Shown here: positions 1 to 8,691 of the stretch, in pieces
Layout of the letters: every line of letters begins with the position of its first letter
Numbering within the stretch: position 1 is the first letter of the stretch
Source of the DNA: F1-120-MAGs238 sp964484185
GTDB taxonomy: Bacteria > Planctomycetota > Phycisphaerae > Phycisphaerales > UBA1924
Reading direction: 5' to 3'
NCBI GenBank assembly: GCA_964484185.1
Contig: CAZAEQ010000043.1
Span: forward strand, 1-35,381
Length of the DNA: 35,381 nt
Program-made: the position numbers and the translations under genes
Notes under the pieces: model-generated
The model's database searches: none
The model's input: the letters and a program-made list of their open reading frames with translations, nothing else
What the model was told of the DNA's origin: nothing

Positions 1-1094
1 CAGCATCGGTTGGGGAAGGGCATTTACGAGCAGAACAGGCTCTCGAAACATCCTTCCCCCAGCACGGCGCCACCGTTCGCAACATCGTTGTTCTTACGTT
101 GACAAGCGACATCTTCAAGAAGGCCTACTCCAAAACCTACATGGAGCTCGTCAACCGCGCGCCTCACGTTGTGGGTTACTTCTACGACCTCACCGACAAA
201 CCCGCCAACCCCGGCAAAAATGGGCTCCGCGCGCTCGTCCAGAAAATTAATCTCAAGCCCGTGCAGACCATCATCGCCAGCCAGCCCTGGGACTGCATTG
301 TCAGCACGCACTTCCTCCCCGCTGATCTCATCGCCACCATGCGGCGCGCAAAGAAATCAACGCAAAAGCATGTCACCGTCGTCACTGATTTCGACGCTCA
401 CGCGCTTTGGGTCAATCAACCCTGCGATCGTTACTACGTTGCCACAGAAGATGCCGCCGCCAGCCTCCATCACTGGGGCGTCCCCATTGGCGACATAAGC
501 ACCACCGGCATTCCCATCATGCCCGCCTTCTCTAACGGCATGACCCGCGATGCCGCGAAAAAGAAGCTCGAGTACGCACCAGCCCGCCCCGTCATCCTCC
601 TCCTCGGAGGCGGCTTCGGCCTCGGCCCCATCGAACGCGCCTACAACCAACTCCTCACCATGCAGACTCCGGTGCAAATCACCGTGATCTGCGGCAAGAG
701 TGTCGAGCTCAAAGAGAAGCTCGAAAAGATCATCGTCCCGCCGCGGCTCAAGGCAAATATCGTCGGCTTCACGCCGCACATCGATGAGTACATGCGTTCG
801 GCCGATATTGTCGTCACCAAACCGGGCGGTCTCACCTCTGCCGAAAGCCTTGCGTGCGGCGCAGCCGTAGCAATTATGAATCCCATCCCGGGGCAAGAAA
901 GCCGCAACAGCGACTACCTGCTTGAGAACGGCGCGGCAATCAAGATCAACTCCATCGCCACCATGGCCACCAAAATCGAACGCCTGCTCAAAGACCAGGA
1001 CAAGTTGAACAACCTTCGCAAGAACGCATTGATGCTTGCTAAGCCCAAGGCGGCAACTGAAATTTGCGAGTCGGTTCTGTCTATGTGTAAATAA
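1..1094 (+). CDS. MGDG synthase-type glycosyltransferase (5' end outside window)
   Basis: The reading frame is open from the first bases of the window, so the true start lies upstream; a TTG at 99 is an internal codon, not the start. The first visible residues carry the GEGHLRAEQAL motif, the glycine/histidine donor-side loop of the MGDG synthase N-terminal domain. The C-terminal half has a GGGFGLGPIE loop and then GFTPHIDEYMRSADIVVTKP followed by GGLTSAES, the nucleotide-sugar-binding signature shared with MurG-like GT-B enzymes (GT28). The family adds galactose or glucose from a UDP-sugar to diacylglycerol at the inner face of the membrane; the acceptor here cannot be read from sequence. 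About 363 residues are visible, close to the usual family length, so only a few residues are probably missing. A small membrane protein follows 20 nt downstream and is probably co-transcribed. Confidence 0.85.
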   Translation, partial: ASVGEGHLRAEQALETSFPQHGATVRNIVVLTLTSDIFKKAYSKTYMELVNRAPHVVGYFYDLTDKPANPGKNGLRALVQKINLKPVQTIIASQPWDCIVSTHFLPADLIATMRRAKKSTQKHVTVVTDFDAHALWVNQPCDRYYVATEDAAASLHHWGVPIGDISTTGIPIMPAFSNGMTRDAAKKKLEYAPARPVILLLGGGFGLGPIERAYNQLLTMQTPVQITVICGKSVELKEKLEKIIVPPRLKANIVGFTPHIDEYMRSADIVVTKPGGLTSAESLACGAAVAIMNPIPGQESRNSDYLLENGAAIKINSIATMATKIERLLKDQDKLNNLRKNALMLAKPKAATEICESVLSMCK

Positions 1095-1114
1095 CCCGCA
1101 ACATCGGAGTTGCC

Positions 1115-1420
1115 ATGAGCGAGTACGAAGACGAGGAATTATCCGACTCAAAAAGTGATCTACTCACATCCGCCTTCGCCATGCTCGCCCTGGGCGCAAT
1201 CATTTTCGCAGTCGGCGCCTGGTGCGCTGTTGGCTTCGCTGGCCTGATGGAGGGAACTGGCTCAAGTGGTACTCGCACCAGCCATGGCCGCACCAGCGGT
1301 CTCGCAACTCTCTTTCTCGGCGGCGGCACTCTCGTTGGAATTGGTGTTGGCCTCTGGCTCGCCTATAGCGGACTTCGCGTCATATTCAAGATGCTGCTCG
1401 GCAAGAAGAAGTTCGACTGA
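1115..1420 (+). CDS. small two-TM membrane protein, unknown
   Basis: A 101-residue protein that I do not recognise. It has an acidic N-terminus (EYEDEELSDSKSD), a hydrophobic segment at about residues 18-42, a Ser/Thr/Gly-rich loop, a second hydrophobic, Gly-rich segment at about 65-93, and a short basic tail (KKKF). The ATG at 1115 is preceded by GGAG at a 6-nt spacing, which supports this start. It sits 20 nt after the glycosyltransferase stop and ends 6 nt before the convergent glycosidase, so it is most likely the second gene of a glycosyltransferase operon. A membrane partner role for that enzyme is possible but unproven. Confidence 0.6.
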   Translation: MSEYEDEELSDSKSDLLTSAFAMLALGAIIFAVGAWCAVGFAGLMEGTGSSGTRTSHGRTSGLATLFLGGGTLVGIGVGLWLAYSGLRVIFKMLLGKKKFD

Positions 1421-1426
1421 AGCATC

Positions 1427-3466
1427 TCATTTTTTGACAACTGGAAATGCCGAGATCCGCAATCTCGCCCCACCCATCGGAACCAGCGTCAACTCAACCA
1501 CAGGCTCGTCAGTTTCCACCGGGCTCTGCGGCAGCACCGCCGCCAGACCGTGCTCATCAATCCCCCATGTCGTAATCAGTCTCCCCTTCGCCCGAATTTC
1601 AATCGGCGCATCCGCGTTTGTGAACGGCCGGTTGTTCGCAGGCCAAGTTCGGCGAACAACCTCAAACGACTTCGCTGGCTCCTTCGCATCGATCTGCAAC
1701 CCATAATTCCACGGCGACCGCGGCAATATCTCATGCGAAAGCCACGCCTTCGCATCGGCCCCCGGCTGCCACCCTGAATCGCCAATCGCCGTCTTGTCGC
1801 TGGGAACCGCGTTGTACTTCTCTTCGATCTTGAGCGAAAACGTCAGCGGACCGTAATCCACGCTCACGCTGTTCTTGTTCGCGGCCCAGGTGCGAACACT
1901 GACCGTCATCGGCAACCGCAGACTCACCGTATCTCCGCCTTTCCAGCTGCGGGCGATCTTCACATATTCGCCGTTTACGACACGCTGCTCACTATTTTTG
2001 CCATTGATTTGAATCTCTGCACCCTTTGCCCAGGACGGAATTCTCAGATACAACGGAAACTCGACGCCGGGCGAATTTGCAACCGTGATAGTCACGGTTT
2101 CTTCAAATGGATAATTGGTCTTAGTTGCAATTGTCACGCTCTTACCCGCGGCACCCACCTTCGCCGAAACTGTACCATCGCTATACAGGACTGCCGCCAA
2201 CCCATTGTCGTTGGTGGCCATCCAGCAGTGCTCCGCATAGTTCACCCATGCACTTGAATGATTGTGCTGACAGCACCGACTGCTGAACGGATTCATCAGC
2301 ATGAACGGCCCGGAGTTTGCAACTCCCGGCGCATGATTCTTGCTGTCGCTGATCACTTGATTCGGCGCCGTCAAATATCGCAATGCTCGATAGTCCGGTG
2401 TGAACGCCGCCGGCATCGAGTTAAACGCAACATCCTCCGAATTCGCCGCCCACATCGGATCACCCGTGATCTCACTCATCATCAGGTTCGAACCAATCTG
2501 CTCCACAAAACTGCACGTTTCCGCGGCTTGACGCGGATCGACATATCCCTTGCGGGCATTTTCATCTGCGCCAAACATCCCCCCTGGAACCTGCCCGTAG
2601 CGCTCCCGCGCAATCCGAAAGTTCCGGTACGAAGCTTCGACATCTGACTTCTCACCACTCTGCAGTGAGAAGATCGCCGGCGCCCTGAAACACTCTGCAA
2701 TGTTCACCACGTGCCAGTTGGGAAGATTGTCAGTCTGCCGCCAGTTAGCCGTGTTCTTGTCAATCTTCTTTGCCAGTTCGAGCAGGAACGCATCTCCGGT
2801 GATGTTGTACAGCCAGTAGACGCTTGCGAGATTATCGCCGCCGCGTGAGTTCTCCCAGTAATCCTTGAGAAACTGCGCATCCGGAATCGCCAACTGCCAT
2901 TTGAAGTACTTCGTCATGAACGGCACAACTCGCTCATCGCGAGTATGTTCATGAAACGACTGCAAGACCTGAAGCATCAGCATCTGCGCCCACAAGTCTC
3001 GCTTCCCATTCCGCATCTGGATCGGTCCAAAATCTCCATCTTCGCGCTGGCTCGAGAGCGTCCCCTCAATCCACACCTTGGTCTCCGCCTGCATCGCGGG
3101 ATCATTCAACACATACGCCATGCGTGAATACCCACGCAACCAGTACGGAACCTCTTCCCAGCCATACTCGCCTTTGCCATCAGTCCTCAGCCACGCGTTG
3201 TCTTTCTTGGTCAGCCAGATCGATATCTCTCCCAGATGCCCAGTCAACCCATCCCGCTGGAGCCTGAGCGACTCTCCCAGCCAGCCCGATGGCTTGAACG
3301 ACCCAATCGGCAGTTTGATCAGCGAACCAGCTTGAAGCGGCGCTTTGTTCGATGTGTACGAGACATTTGCACCAGTCCTGGGCAACTGCTCTTGCCCCCG
3401 CGCACCTGCACTGAAGACAACACACCCCGCGACTACTGCACGTACATATCTGGAAGTTGAAAGCAA
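1427..3466 (-). CDS. exported GH127-type glycoside hydrolase (beta-L-arabinofuranosidase-like)
   Basis: A 679-residue protein with an N-terminal signal peptide (cleavage likely after about residue 24, ARG-QEQ) and the (alpha/alpha)6-barrel plus beta-sandwich layout of the GH127 (DUF1680) family. The zinc/thiolate centre of the family is visible: Glu316-Thr-Cys318 in AETCSF, and Cys398-Cys399 in SSRCCQHN; in the characterised HypBA1 enzyme the first Cys of the CC pair is the nucleophile and the other residues bind zinc. Glu302 (GADE) is the likely acid/base, 14 residues before the ETC motif. Family members release L-arabinofuranose from arabino-oligosaccharides; the related GH146 and GH142 groups are alternatives. 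It is divergent from a GH43 lipoprotein, which supports an arabinan or arabinoxylan role. No transporter or sensor gene sits beside it. Confidence 0.85.
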   Translation of the reverse strand: MLSTSRYVRAVVAGCVVFSAGARGQEQLPRTGANVSYTSNKAPLQAGSLIKLPIGSFKPSGWLGESLRLQRDGLTGHLGEISIWLTKKDNAWLRTDGKGEYGWEEVPYWLRGYSRMAYVLNDPAMQAETKVWIEGTLSSQREDGDFGPIQMRNGKRDLWAQMLMLQVLQSFHEHTRDERVVPFMTKYFKWQLAIPDAQFLKDYWENSRGGDNLASVYWLYNITGDAFLLELAKKIDKNTANWRQTDNLPNWHVVNIAECFRAPAIFSLQSGEKSDVEASYRNFRIARERYGQVPGGMFGADENARKGYVDPRQAAETCSFVEQIGSNLMMSEITGDPMWAANSEDVAFNSMPAAFTPDYRALRYLTAPNQVISDSKNHAPGVANSGPFMLMNPFSSRCCQHNHSSAWVNYAEHCWMATNDNGLAAVLYSDGTVSAKVGAAGKSVTIATKTNYPFEETVTITVANSPGVEFPLYLRIPSWAKGAEIQINGKNSEQRVVNGEYVKIARSWKGGDTVSLRLPMTVSVRTWAANKNSVSVDYGPLTFSLKIEEKYNAVPSDKTAIGDSGWQPGADAKAWLSHEILPRSPWNYGLQIDAKEPAKSFEVVRRTWPANNRPFTNADAPIEIRAKGRLITTWGIDEHGLAAVLPQSPVETDEPVVELTLVPMGGARLRISAFPVVKK

Positions 3467-3569
3467 CTGAAGCCTCCGCGATTTCGTGTTCGATACTCAG
3501 CATCAGTGTACGAGCAAAGTAGCCCGAGTATCATCTGCCATTCTTCCCTGGATATCATCGAGGATTCCC
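3467..3569. promoter_or_regulatory. shared intergenic region of divergent glycosidase genes
   Basis: About 100 bp separate the ATG of the GH127 gene (reverse strand) from the preferred ATG of the GH43 gene at 3570. Both promoters must lie here or just inside the genes. I see no convincing -35/-10 pair and no strong dyad, so this is a location call only. Confidence 0.3.
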
Positions 3570-4589
3570 ATGCCTTCACCGTTTCAATCTCAAGCATTCC
3601 TGATCAACATCTCCATCGCAACAGCAGCGATACTCCTCCAGGGATGCAGTTCCACCTCCTCCACAGCGCCCACCGCCGCCCGCTCCGGCAACCCAATCAT
3701 CCAAGGCTGGTACGCCGACCCAGAAGCCATCGTCTTCAACAACACCTACTTCATCTACCCAACCTATTCCGCACCCTACGACCAGCAAACCTTTCTCGAT
3801 GCCTTCTCATCTCCCGACTTGGTCCACTGGACCAAACACCCGCGCATCCTCGACACCGCCGCCATCACCTGGGCCAAGCGTGCCATGTGGGCCCCCGCAA
3901 TCGTCGAACACAACAACCAGTACTTCCTCTTCTTCGCCGCCAACGACATTCAAAATAACTCCCAAAACGGCGGCATAGGAATCGCAGTCTCCTCCTCCCC
4001 CACCGGCCCCTTCAAAGACTACCTCGGCAAGCCACTCATCAACGCATTTCACAACGGCGCACAACCCATCGACCAATCCATCTTCCGCGACCACGATGGC
4101 ACACACTACATCATCTATGGCGGCTGGCGTCACTGCAACATCGCCCAGCTCGCCCCCGATTTCAGATCTCTCACTCCATTCCCCGATGGCACCACCTACA
4201 AAGAAATCACGCCCGACAAATACGTCGAAGGCCCATTCATGCTCCTCCGCAACGGCAAGTACTACTTGATGTGGTCCGAAGGCGGCTGGACCGGCCCCGA
4301 CTACTGCGTCGCGTATGCAATAGGCGATTCTCCCCTCGGCCCCTTCAATCGCATCGGCAAGATCCTTCAACAAGACCAGTCAGTTGCAACCGGCGCAGGC
4401 CACCACAGCGTCATCCAAATCCCCAACACCGAAAACTACCTCATCGCATACCACCGCCGCCCAATAGGCGAAACTGATGGCAATCATCGCGTGGTCTGCC
4501 TCGACAAATTGGAATTCGACAGCAACGGTCTTATCAAACCAGTCAAAATCACGTTTGAAGGGGTCCCATCACAAACGATCGCCAAGTGA
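3570..4589 (+). CDS. GH43 glycosidase, lipoprotein (arabinosidase/xylosidase type)
   Basis: A 339-residue five-bladed beta-propeller glycosidase. The start at 3570 is preferred over an upstream in-frame codon at 3486 because AGG lies 6 nt upstream and the resulting N-terminus is a lipoprotein signal (ILLQGC, lipidated Cys26). The three catalytic acids of clan GH-F are in place: Asp50 (WYADPEA, base), Asp168 (IDQSIF, pKa modulator) and Glu220 (YVEGPF, acid). The family cleaves alpha-L-arabinofuranosyl or beta-xylosyl bonds; the subfamily cannot be fixed by eye. Lipid anchoring suggests it acts at the cell envelope. Its divergent GH127 neighbour would take over arabinofuranose-containing fragments. 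No regulator is adjacent. Confidence 0.87.
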   Translation: MPSPFQSQAFLINISIATAAILLQGCSSTSSTAPTAARSGNPIIQGWYADPEAIVFNNTYFIYPTYSAPYDQQTFLDAFSSPDLVHWTKHPRILDTAAITWAKRAMWAPAIVEHNNQYFLFFAANDIQNNSQNGGIGIAVSSSPTGPFKDYLGKPLINAFHNGAQPIDQSIFRDHDGTHYIIYGGWRHCNIAQLAPDFRSLTPFPDGTTYKEITPDKYVEGPFMLLRNGKYYLMWSEGGWTGPDYCVAYAIGDSPLGPFNRIGKILQQDQSVATGAGHHSVIQIPNTENYLIAYHRRPIGETDGNHRVVCLDKLEFDSNGLIKPVKITFEGVPSQTIAK

Positions 4590-4638
4590 TCCGAAACTCC
4601 CCGCCCAGCGGCCCGAATTCATCCTACCCTCCCACCAC

Positions 4639-4711
4639 GGCCTCATAGCTCAGCGGTTAGAGCAGGCGACTCATAATCGCTTGGTCCTGGGTTCGAATCC
4701 CGGTGGGGCCA
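4639..4711 (+). tRNA. tRNA-Ile2 (anticodon CAU)
   Basis: A complete 73-nt cloverleaf. The acceptor arms GGCCTCA and TGGGGCC pair (one T-G wobble), the D arm is GCTC/GAGC, the anticodon stem GGCGA/TCGCT encloses loop CTCATAA with anticodon CAT at 4672-4674, and the T arm CTGGG/CCCGG encloses TTCGAAT. CCA is not encoded. CAU could be read as Met, but the D-arm-to-variable-loop stretch matches what I recall of E. coli ileX (the AGAGCAGGCGACTCATAATC segment), not elongator Met, so it should be the AUA-decoding isoleucine tRNA whose C34 is turned into lysidine by TilS. It is a single gene between the GH43 and zinc-ribbon genes. Confidence 0.9.
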
Positions 4712-4728
4712 TTTCTTGACAGATATTG

Positions 4729-5454
4729 ATGGATCCTGAACACCCAACCCCAGACTCTTTCACATCGATGAATCCCGATGTGCGGCCAATGCCGGAGCAA
4801 CCACCCGACACTGCGACGCCGCCAACTGTTCAGCCCTCCAACATTCACGGTTCAGGAAAAGTCTCCGGCGGGCTCTTGTGCGAGAAATGCGGCTACGCAC
4901 TCACCGGGCTTACCACCGATGGAAAGTGTCCAGAGTGTGCAACCTCATACACCTCCCCAGACATTCGCACTTCGCAAAAAGTCCCCGCGGGCTTTCTCTG
5001 TTACAAATGCAGCTACCCGCTCACCGGCCTCGATGCCGACAGCACATGTCCCGAGTGCTCCACGCCATACTCCCTCGCCCTCGCGTTCCGCGGCAAGCCA
5101 CACCCCGGCCAGGCCTCACTTGCCACCAGAATCATCTGGCCCGTGGCGCTCGGTGTGTTCACGCTCGTCGCCGCTCTCATCCTGAATCTTGGACGCAACA
5201 CCGGACGCGATCTCGCCGGCATGCTCGGTTGCACATCAGCGCTCTGCGCCGTCATCAACCTCATCAATATCCTCGTAGTCAGCGGCACACTCTCAAGCCG
5301 CTACGTACCGCCGCACCGCCGCCGAAACTGGATGCACAACATGTTCTTCCTGGGCCAATGGGTCGGCGTCGCGTGGGTGATGGCAGTACTGGTCGCGCTC
5401 TTCTGCATCGCAGCGCCGTTCATCATGATCGCCATCGCCATGTACCCATGGTGA
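4729..5454 (+). CDS. tandem zinc-ribbon membrane protein, unknown
   Basis: A 241-residue protein that starts at ATG 4729; a TTG one codon upstream also fits the frame. After a Pro/Thr-rich head come two copies of the same zinc ribbon, each with a CxxC(G/S)Y front knuckle, an LTGL link and a CPEC back knuckle (about residues 51-75 and 87-111). Three to four hydrophobic segments follow (about 130-155, 163-185, 205-240). Single ribbons of the CGYxLxGL...CPEC type are common in planctomycete membrane proteins; the function is not known. The two ribbons look like an internal duplication. TTGACA lies at 4715-4720, only 8 nt upstream, so it is too close to act as a -35 for this start. Confidence 0.75.
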   Translation: MDPEHPTPDSFTSMNPDVRPMPEQPPDTATPPTVQPSNIHGSGKVSGGLLCEKCGYALTGLTTDGKCPECATSYTSPDIRTSQKVPAGFLCYKCSYPLTGLDADSTCPECSTPYSLALAFRGKPHPGQASLATRIIWPVALGVFTLVAALILNLGRNTGRDLAGMLGCTSALCAVINLINILVVSGTLSSRYVPPHRRRNWMHNMFFLGQWVGVAWVMAVLVALFCIAAPFIMIAIAMYPW

Positions 5455-5474
5455 TGCAGTTCCTCCAACAAAAC

Positions 5475-7043
5475 TCAGCGATGCGCCCGATACCCGCGCT
5501 CAACATCTCCAACAACATGCACCGCAATTGTGTTCGTCGCCTTCGCCTTGCCCAATGGCCGGCCCGCGACCAGCACAATCGGGTCGCCGCGTTTGGCCAT
5601 GCCGCTGGATAGCAGGAACGCATCAACCCAGTCGTTCCATTCCGCCAGACCCGCAGGCGCTTCCATGTGTACCGGCGTCACCCCAAGCAAGATCGACATG
5701 CGCCGAGTCGCCCGCTCGCTCGATGAACACGCAAGTATCGGAATCCGAAATCCGGTCTGCGACAAATAGCGAGCCGTGCCGCCGTTTTCAGACCAGCAGA
5801 CGATAATCTTCGCGCCAATATCTTGTGCGATGTGCCAAGCCCCGTGCGCCAGCGCTGCGGTTGAATAGTGTCTTTCAATGATCTTCTGCGGCGGACTCGG
5901 CACCTGCGGCAACGAAGCAATCCGCTCTTCCGCGGCCATAATTATCCGCTTCATCGTCTCGACGACGAGCAGCGGGTGCTTGCCGGTTGCGCTCTCAGCC
6001 GAGAGCATGACAGCATCAGCCTGATCAAAAATCGCGTTGGCAACATCGCTGGCCTCAGCACGCGTGGGCAGAGAACTTTCGATCATCGATTCCAGCATCT
6101 GCGTCGCGACAATGACCGGCCGCCCCCACTGCTGAGCAACTTCGATGATGCGCTTCTGAGCAACGGGTACGCGTGCGACATCCATCTCAACGCCCAGATC
6201 GCCGCGGGCAACCATCAGGCCATCCGATGCTTCCACAATCGCTTCGAGATTCGTCAGCGACTGCGGCGTTTCGATTTTGGCAATGACCGGAATCAGCGAA
6301 CCTTCGCCGCGCGGGTCGTTGGCCTTGTCGATCGGGCACATCGTGGCAAGGCGATCTTTGAGCTCCAGCACTTCACGTGCTTCACGAACAAAGCTCAGCG
6401 CAAGAAAGTCGAGCCCATTGGCAACCGCCCAGTCGACGCATTTCCAGTCTTGATCGGTAATTGCCGGCGCGCTCAAGTGAGTCTGCGGAACATTGATCCC
6501 CTTCTTGCTCGTCACCAATCCACCCACCATCACGCGGCAGCGAAGTTCGCCCTTGGAAGTGTTCTTCTCCGTCGCAATCATGCGAATGTTGCCATCGTTG
6601 ATCAACACCTTGTGGCCGACTTCCACTTCATCAACCAGCTTCTCGTACGCAAGCGGGAACACTGGAGTCGGATGTTCCGCGTCACTCATGTCGACATAAG
6701 CAAGTTCGATTCCCTTCTTCAGAATCACATCGCAACCAGCGGTAGTCATAATCCCCGGATCGGGGACCTTACCAACGCGAATCTTGGGACCTTGAAGATC
6801 TCCAAGCACCGCCGTCGGACGATTCAGTTCTTTCGCAACCGCGCGAATGGTCTTGAGACGCTTGCCATGGCTCTCAAGATCACCATGCGAAAAGTTCAAG
6901 CGAAATATGCTCACACCCGAGCGAATCAGGCGCCGAACCATGTCAGGCGTATCGCTTGCCGGCCCGATCGTCGCAACGATCGTCGCCAACGTGGGCAAAA
7001 GTTCATCGGTCTGTGTGGGAATCTGTATCGGAGTGCCAGTCAT
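5475..7043 (-). CDS. pyk: pyruvate kinase
   Basis: A 522-residue protein covering the whole family with a short N-terminal extension. It converts phosphoenolpyruvate and ADP to pyruvate and ATP in the cytosol, the last step of glycolysis. Visible residues include Arg48 in FRLNFSHG, Lys87 in DLQGPKIRVG, the catalytic Lys256 and metal ligand Glu258 in AKIETP, Asp282 in ARGDLG, and the ATQMLESM then AEASDVANAIFD signature near 313-340. The C-terminal domain (about 385-515) is the usual regulatory alpha/beta domain. The ATG has no Shine-Dalgarno; a GATAAT hexamer lies 8 nt before it, which suggests a short or absent leader. The solute-binding protein gene ends 43 nt upstream in the same direction. 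Confidence 0.97.
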   Translation of the reverse strand: MTGTPIQIPTQTDELLPTLATIVATIGPASDTPDMVRRLIRSGVSIFRLNFSHGDLESHGKRLKTIRAVAKELNRPTAVLGDLQGPKIRVGKVPDPGIMTTAGCDVILKKGIELAYVDMSDAEHPTPVFPLAYEKLVDEVEVGHKVLINDGNIRMIATEKNTSKGELRCRVMVGGLVTSKKGINVPQTHLSAPAITDQDWKCVDWAVANGLDFLALSFVREAREVLELKDRLATMCPIDKANDPRGEGSLIPVIAKIETPQSLTNLEAIVEASDGLMVARGDLGVEMDVARVPVAQKRIIEVAQQWGRPVIVATQMLESMIESSLPTRAEASDVANAIFDQADAVMLSAESATGKHPLLVVETMKRIIMAAEERIASLPQVPSPPQKIIERHYSTAALAHGAWHIAQDIGAKIIVCWSENGGTARYLSQTGFRIPILACSSSERATRRMSILLGVTPVHMEAPAGLAEWNDWVDAFLLSSGMAKRGDPIVLVAGRPLGKAKATNTIAVHVVGDVERGYRAHR

Positions 7044-7085
7044 AGATACACATTATCGGTTATCTGGACAGTTCACTGATACCGT

Positions 7086-8654
7086 TTATTGTGCCATTTC
7101 CCGAGTTCCTAGCTCACTTACGCGCCGATACGTGTTCCTGAAATACTCCACGTACCCAATCTGCCACCGCGTAATCTGCCCCGGGTCTTTCTTCGCCGCA
7201 TCCTTCCACGATTCCAGCACCTTCTTGATATTCGCCTCGTTGAACTCAATTTCCGTCCCATCCGCAAGCCTGTGCATCGGCCACGAATAAAACAACTGCT
7301 CCATCTCCGCAAGCACTGCCTTCGAAAATCCAAGATCCTTCCGCGCCTCACACAGACTCCGCCACGCATCACGCTGCTCATCCGCAGTATCAATCGCAAA
7401 CGCCGCCATCATCGGCGCAATCGCATCGCGCCAGCCCTTGGGCTTGTTCGTCGTCGCCAGCTCATATGGATTCACATGATCAGTCAAGTTGTCCCAATAC
7501 TTCGTATACATCTCGCGCCGCACCGGAAGCCGCCGCAGATTGTTCTCTAGCGGCCCCATCACGCGGCCATCTGCCGTCTTGGGATTCGTCTTACTCCGCG
7601 GGTCCTTCTGATGCGGAAAATTCCACAGCGCCTGCCCCTCATCCGAAAGCGTGTATCGAATGAACTCACGCGCCAGCTCCGGATTCGGCCCGCCGCGAAG
7701 CAGCGATGCCGGATCCGCATCTATATATACAGTCCCCTTAGGGTCGCAATACCCAACCCGCGAAGTCGCCGGGTCCTGCCCCGGAAGCGAAATCGACTCC
7801 GCCTGATTCCGCCCATAGAAATCAATCGCCAAACCCATCGCCGCCTCGCCAGCTCCGACATCAATCGGCGGCTTGGTCGACGAATTCGTGAAATACCGCG
7901 TATTGGCGGCCATATCCCGCAACGCCTTCCACCCGCGCTCCCAGCCATACGCTGACAAGATCGCATCAAACGTCGTCGCCACCGAACCTGACTGCCGCGG
8001 ATCAGCAAGCGCCACCATCCCCGCAAGTTCCGGCCGCCCCAAATCATCAAAACTCGTCGGCTCAGGTATCCCCATCTTCCTGCATATATCGCGGCTGTAC
8101 ACAATCCCAAAACTCGAAAGCGCCGTCCCGATCCAGCATTGCTCCGGGTCATACAGCGTCTGAGCGCCGATCACGTTCTCGCCATACCACCCATCAAGTT
8201 CCTGCTTGGTAAACCCAGCCGAGATAGACATCGACATGTTGATATCAGGCTGCCCCTCCGCCATCTTCACCGTCACACCTTTCTTGATGCGACCATGATC
8301 AAAGCTGCCGCCGCCAAGGGCAAGGTCAATCGGAATCACACCGGGCTTGCACGACCCATCAGGCTTGATATCCCCATTCTTAATCGCCGCGGTGTACTGA
8401 GCCTGCAGCGACTTCAGGATCTCGCTGGTGCCGCCGGGCGTGTTCCAGATAATGCGAGCCCGCTTGCCCGTCTGTGCAAAATACCAGCCTTCAAACCCCG
8501 CACTGAATTCATTGCGAATCTGCATCACGTGCGGCGACACAATCACCAGAATCTCAGCATCGCTGTGCACCTTGCTCTGCGCCGGGCGCATGAGAAAAGG
8601 AACGCCCAAAATGAGCAACATCGCGGCCACGATGAATATGCGGATCGGCGTCAT
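7086..8654 (-). CDS. ABC transporter extracellular solute-binding protein (orphan)
   Basis: A 522-residue protein with an N-terminal membrane or signal segment (residues 4-22, IRIFIVAAMLLILGVPF) and then a periplasmic-binding-protein fold of the bacterial SBP_6/iron(III)-type cluster. Recognisable blocks are the opening strand (ILVIVSPH), WNTPGGTSEIL, a domain-crossing region (FGIVYSRDICRKMGIPEPTSFDDL, written here in two parts of the protein around residue 190), the ADPRQSGSVATTFDAILSAY helix and the C-terminal EFIRYTLSDEGQALW. The ligand cannot be inferred. No permease or ATPase gene is adjacent, so its transporter is encoded elsewhere or it serves as a sensor. TACACT lies 7 nt before the ATG with TTGTGC 18 bp further up, suggesting a leaderless promoter that overlaps the divergent SDR gene. 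Confidence 0.85.
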   Translation of the reverse strand: MTPIRIFIVAAMLLILGVPFLMRPAQSKVHSDAEILVIVSPHVMQIRNEFSAGFEGWYFAQTGKRARIIWNTPGGTSEILKSLQAQYTAAIKNGDIKPDGSCKPGVIPIDLALGGGSFDHGRIKKGVTVKMAEGQPDINMSMSISAGFTKQELDGWYGENVIGAQTLYDPEQCWIGTALSSFGIVYSRDICRKMGIPEPTSFDDLGRPELAGMVALADPRQSGSVATTFDAILSAYGWERGWKALRDMAANTRYFTNSSTKPPIDVGAGEAAMGLAIDFYGRNQAESISLPGQDPATSRVGYCDPKGTVYIDADPASLLRGGPNPELAREFIRYTLSDEGQALWNFPHQKDPRSKTNPKTADGRVMGPLENNLRRLPVRREMYTKYWDNLTDHVNPYELATTNKPKGWRDAIAPMMAAFAIDTADEQRDAWRSLCEARKDLGFSKAVLAEMEQLFYSWPMHRLADGTEIEFNEANIKKVLESWKDAAKKDPGQITRWQIGYVEYFRNTYRRVSELGTREMAQ

Positions 8655-8661
8655 GCCGGGC

Positions 8662-8691
8662 AGTGTATTCTTCCCTTATGCCAAAGCACAA
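8662..8691. promoter_or_regulatory. overlapping divergent -10 elements between SBP and SDR genes
   Basis: Only 23 bp separate the two divergent start codons. On the reverse strand TTGTGC (8686-8691), an 18-bp spacer and TACACT (8662-8667) point at the solute-binding gene. On the forward strand TATTCT (8666-8671) lies 6 nt before the SDR ATG. The two -10 hexamers overlap by 2 bp, so the promoters would compete. No good -35 is seen for the forward one. Based on hexamer similarity only. Confidence 0.35.

Noticed and set aside
357..1151. 264-codon reverse frame under the glycosyltransferase
   Set aside because: Antisense shadow with acidic, Gly-rich composition; the forward gene shows clear family motifs.
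3486..3569. upstream in-frame start for the GH43 gene
   Set aside because: It would put 28 residues before the lipoprotein signal; ATG 3570 has a ribosome site and gives a normal lipobox.
5868..7079. 403-codon forward frame antisense to pyruvate kinase
   Set aside because: It lies fully inside pyk, has an odd composition rich in Arg, His and Asn, and no domain; a shadow of a high-GC gene.
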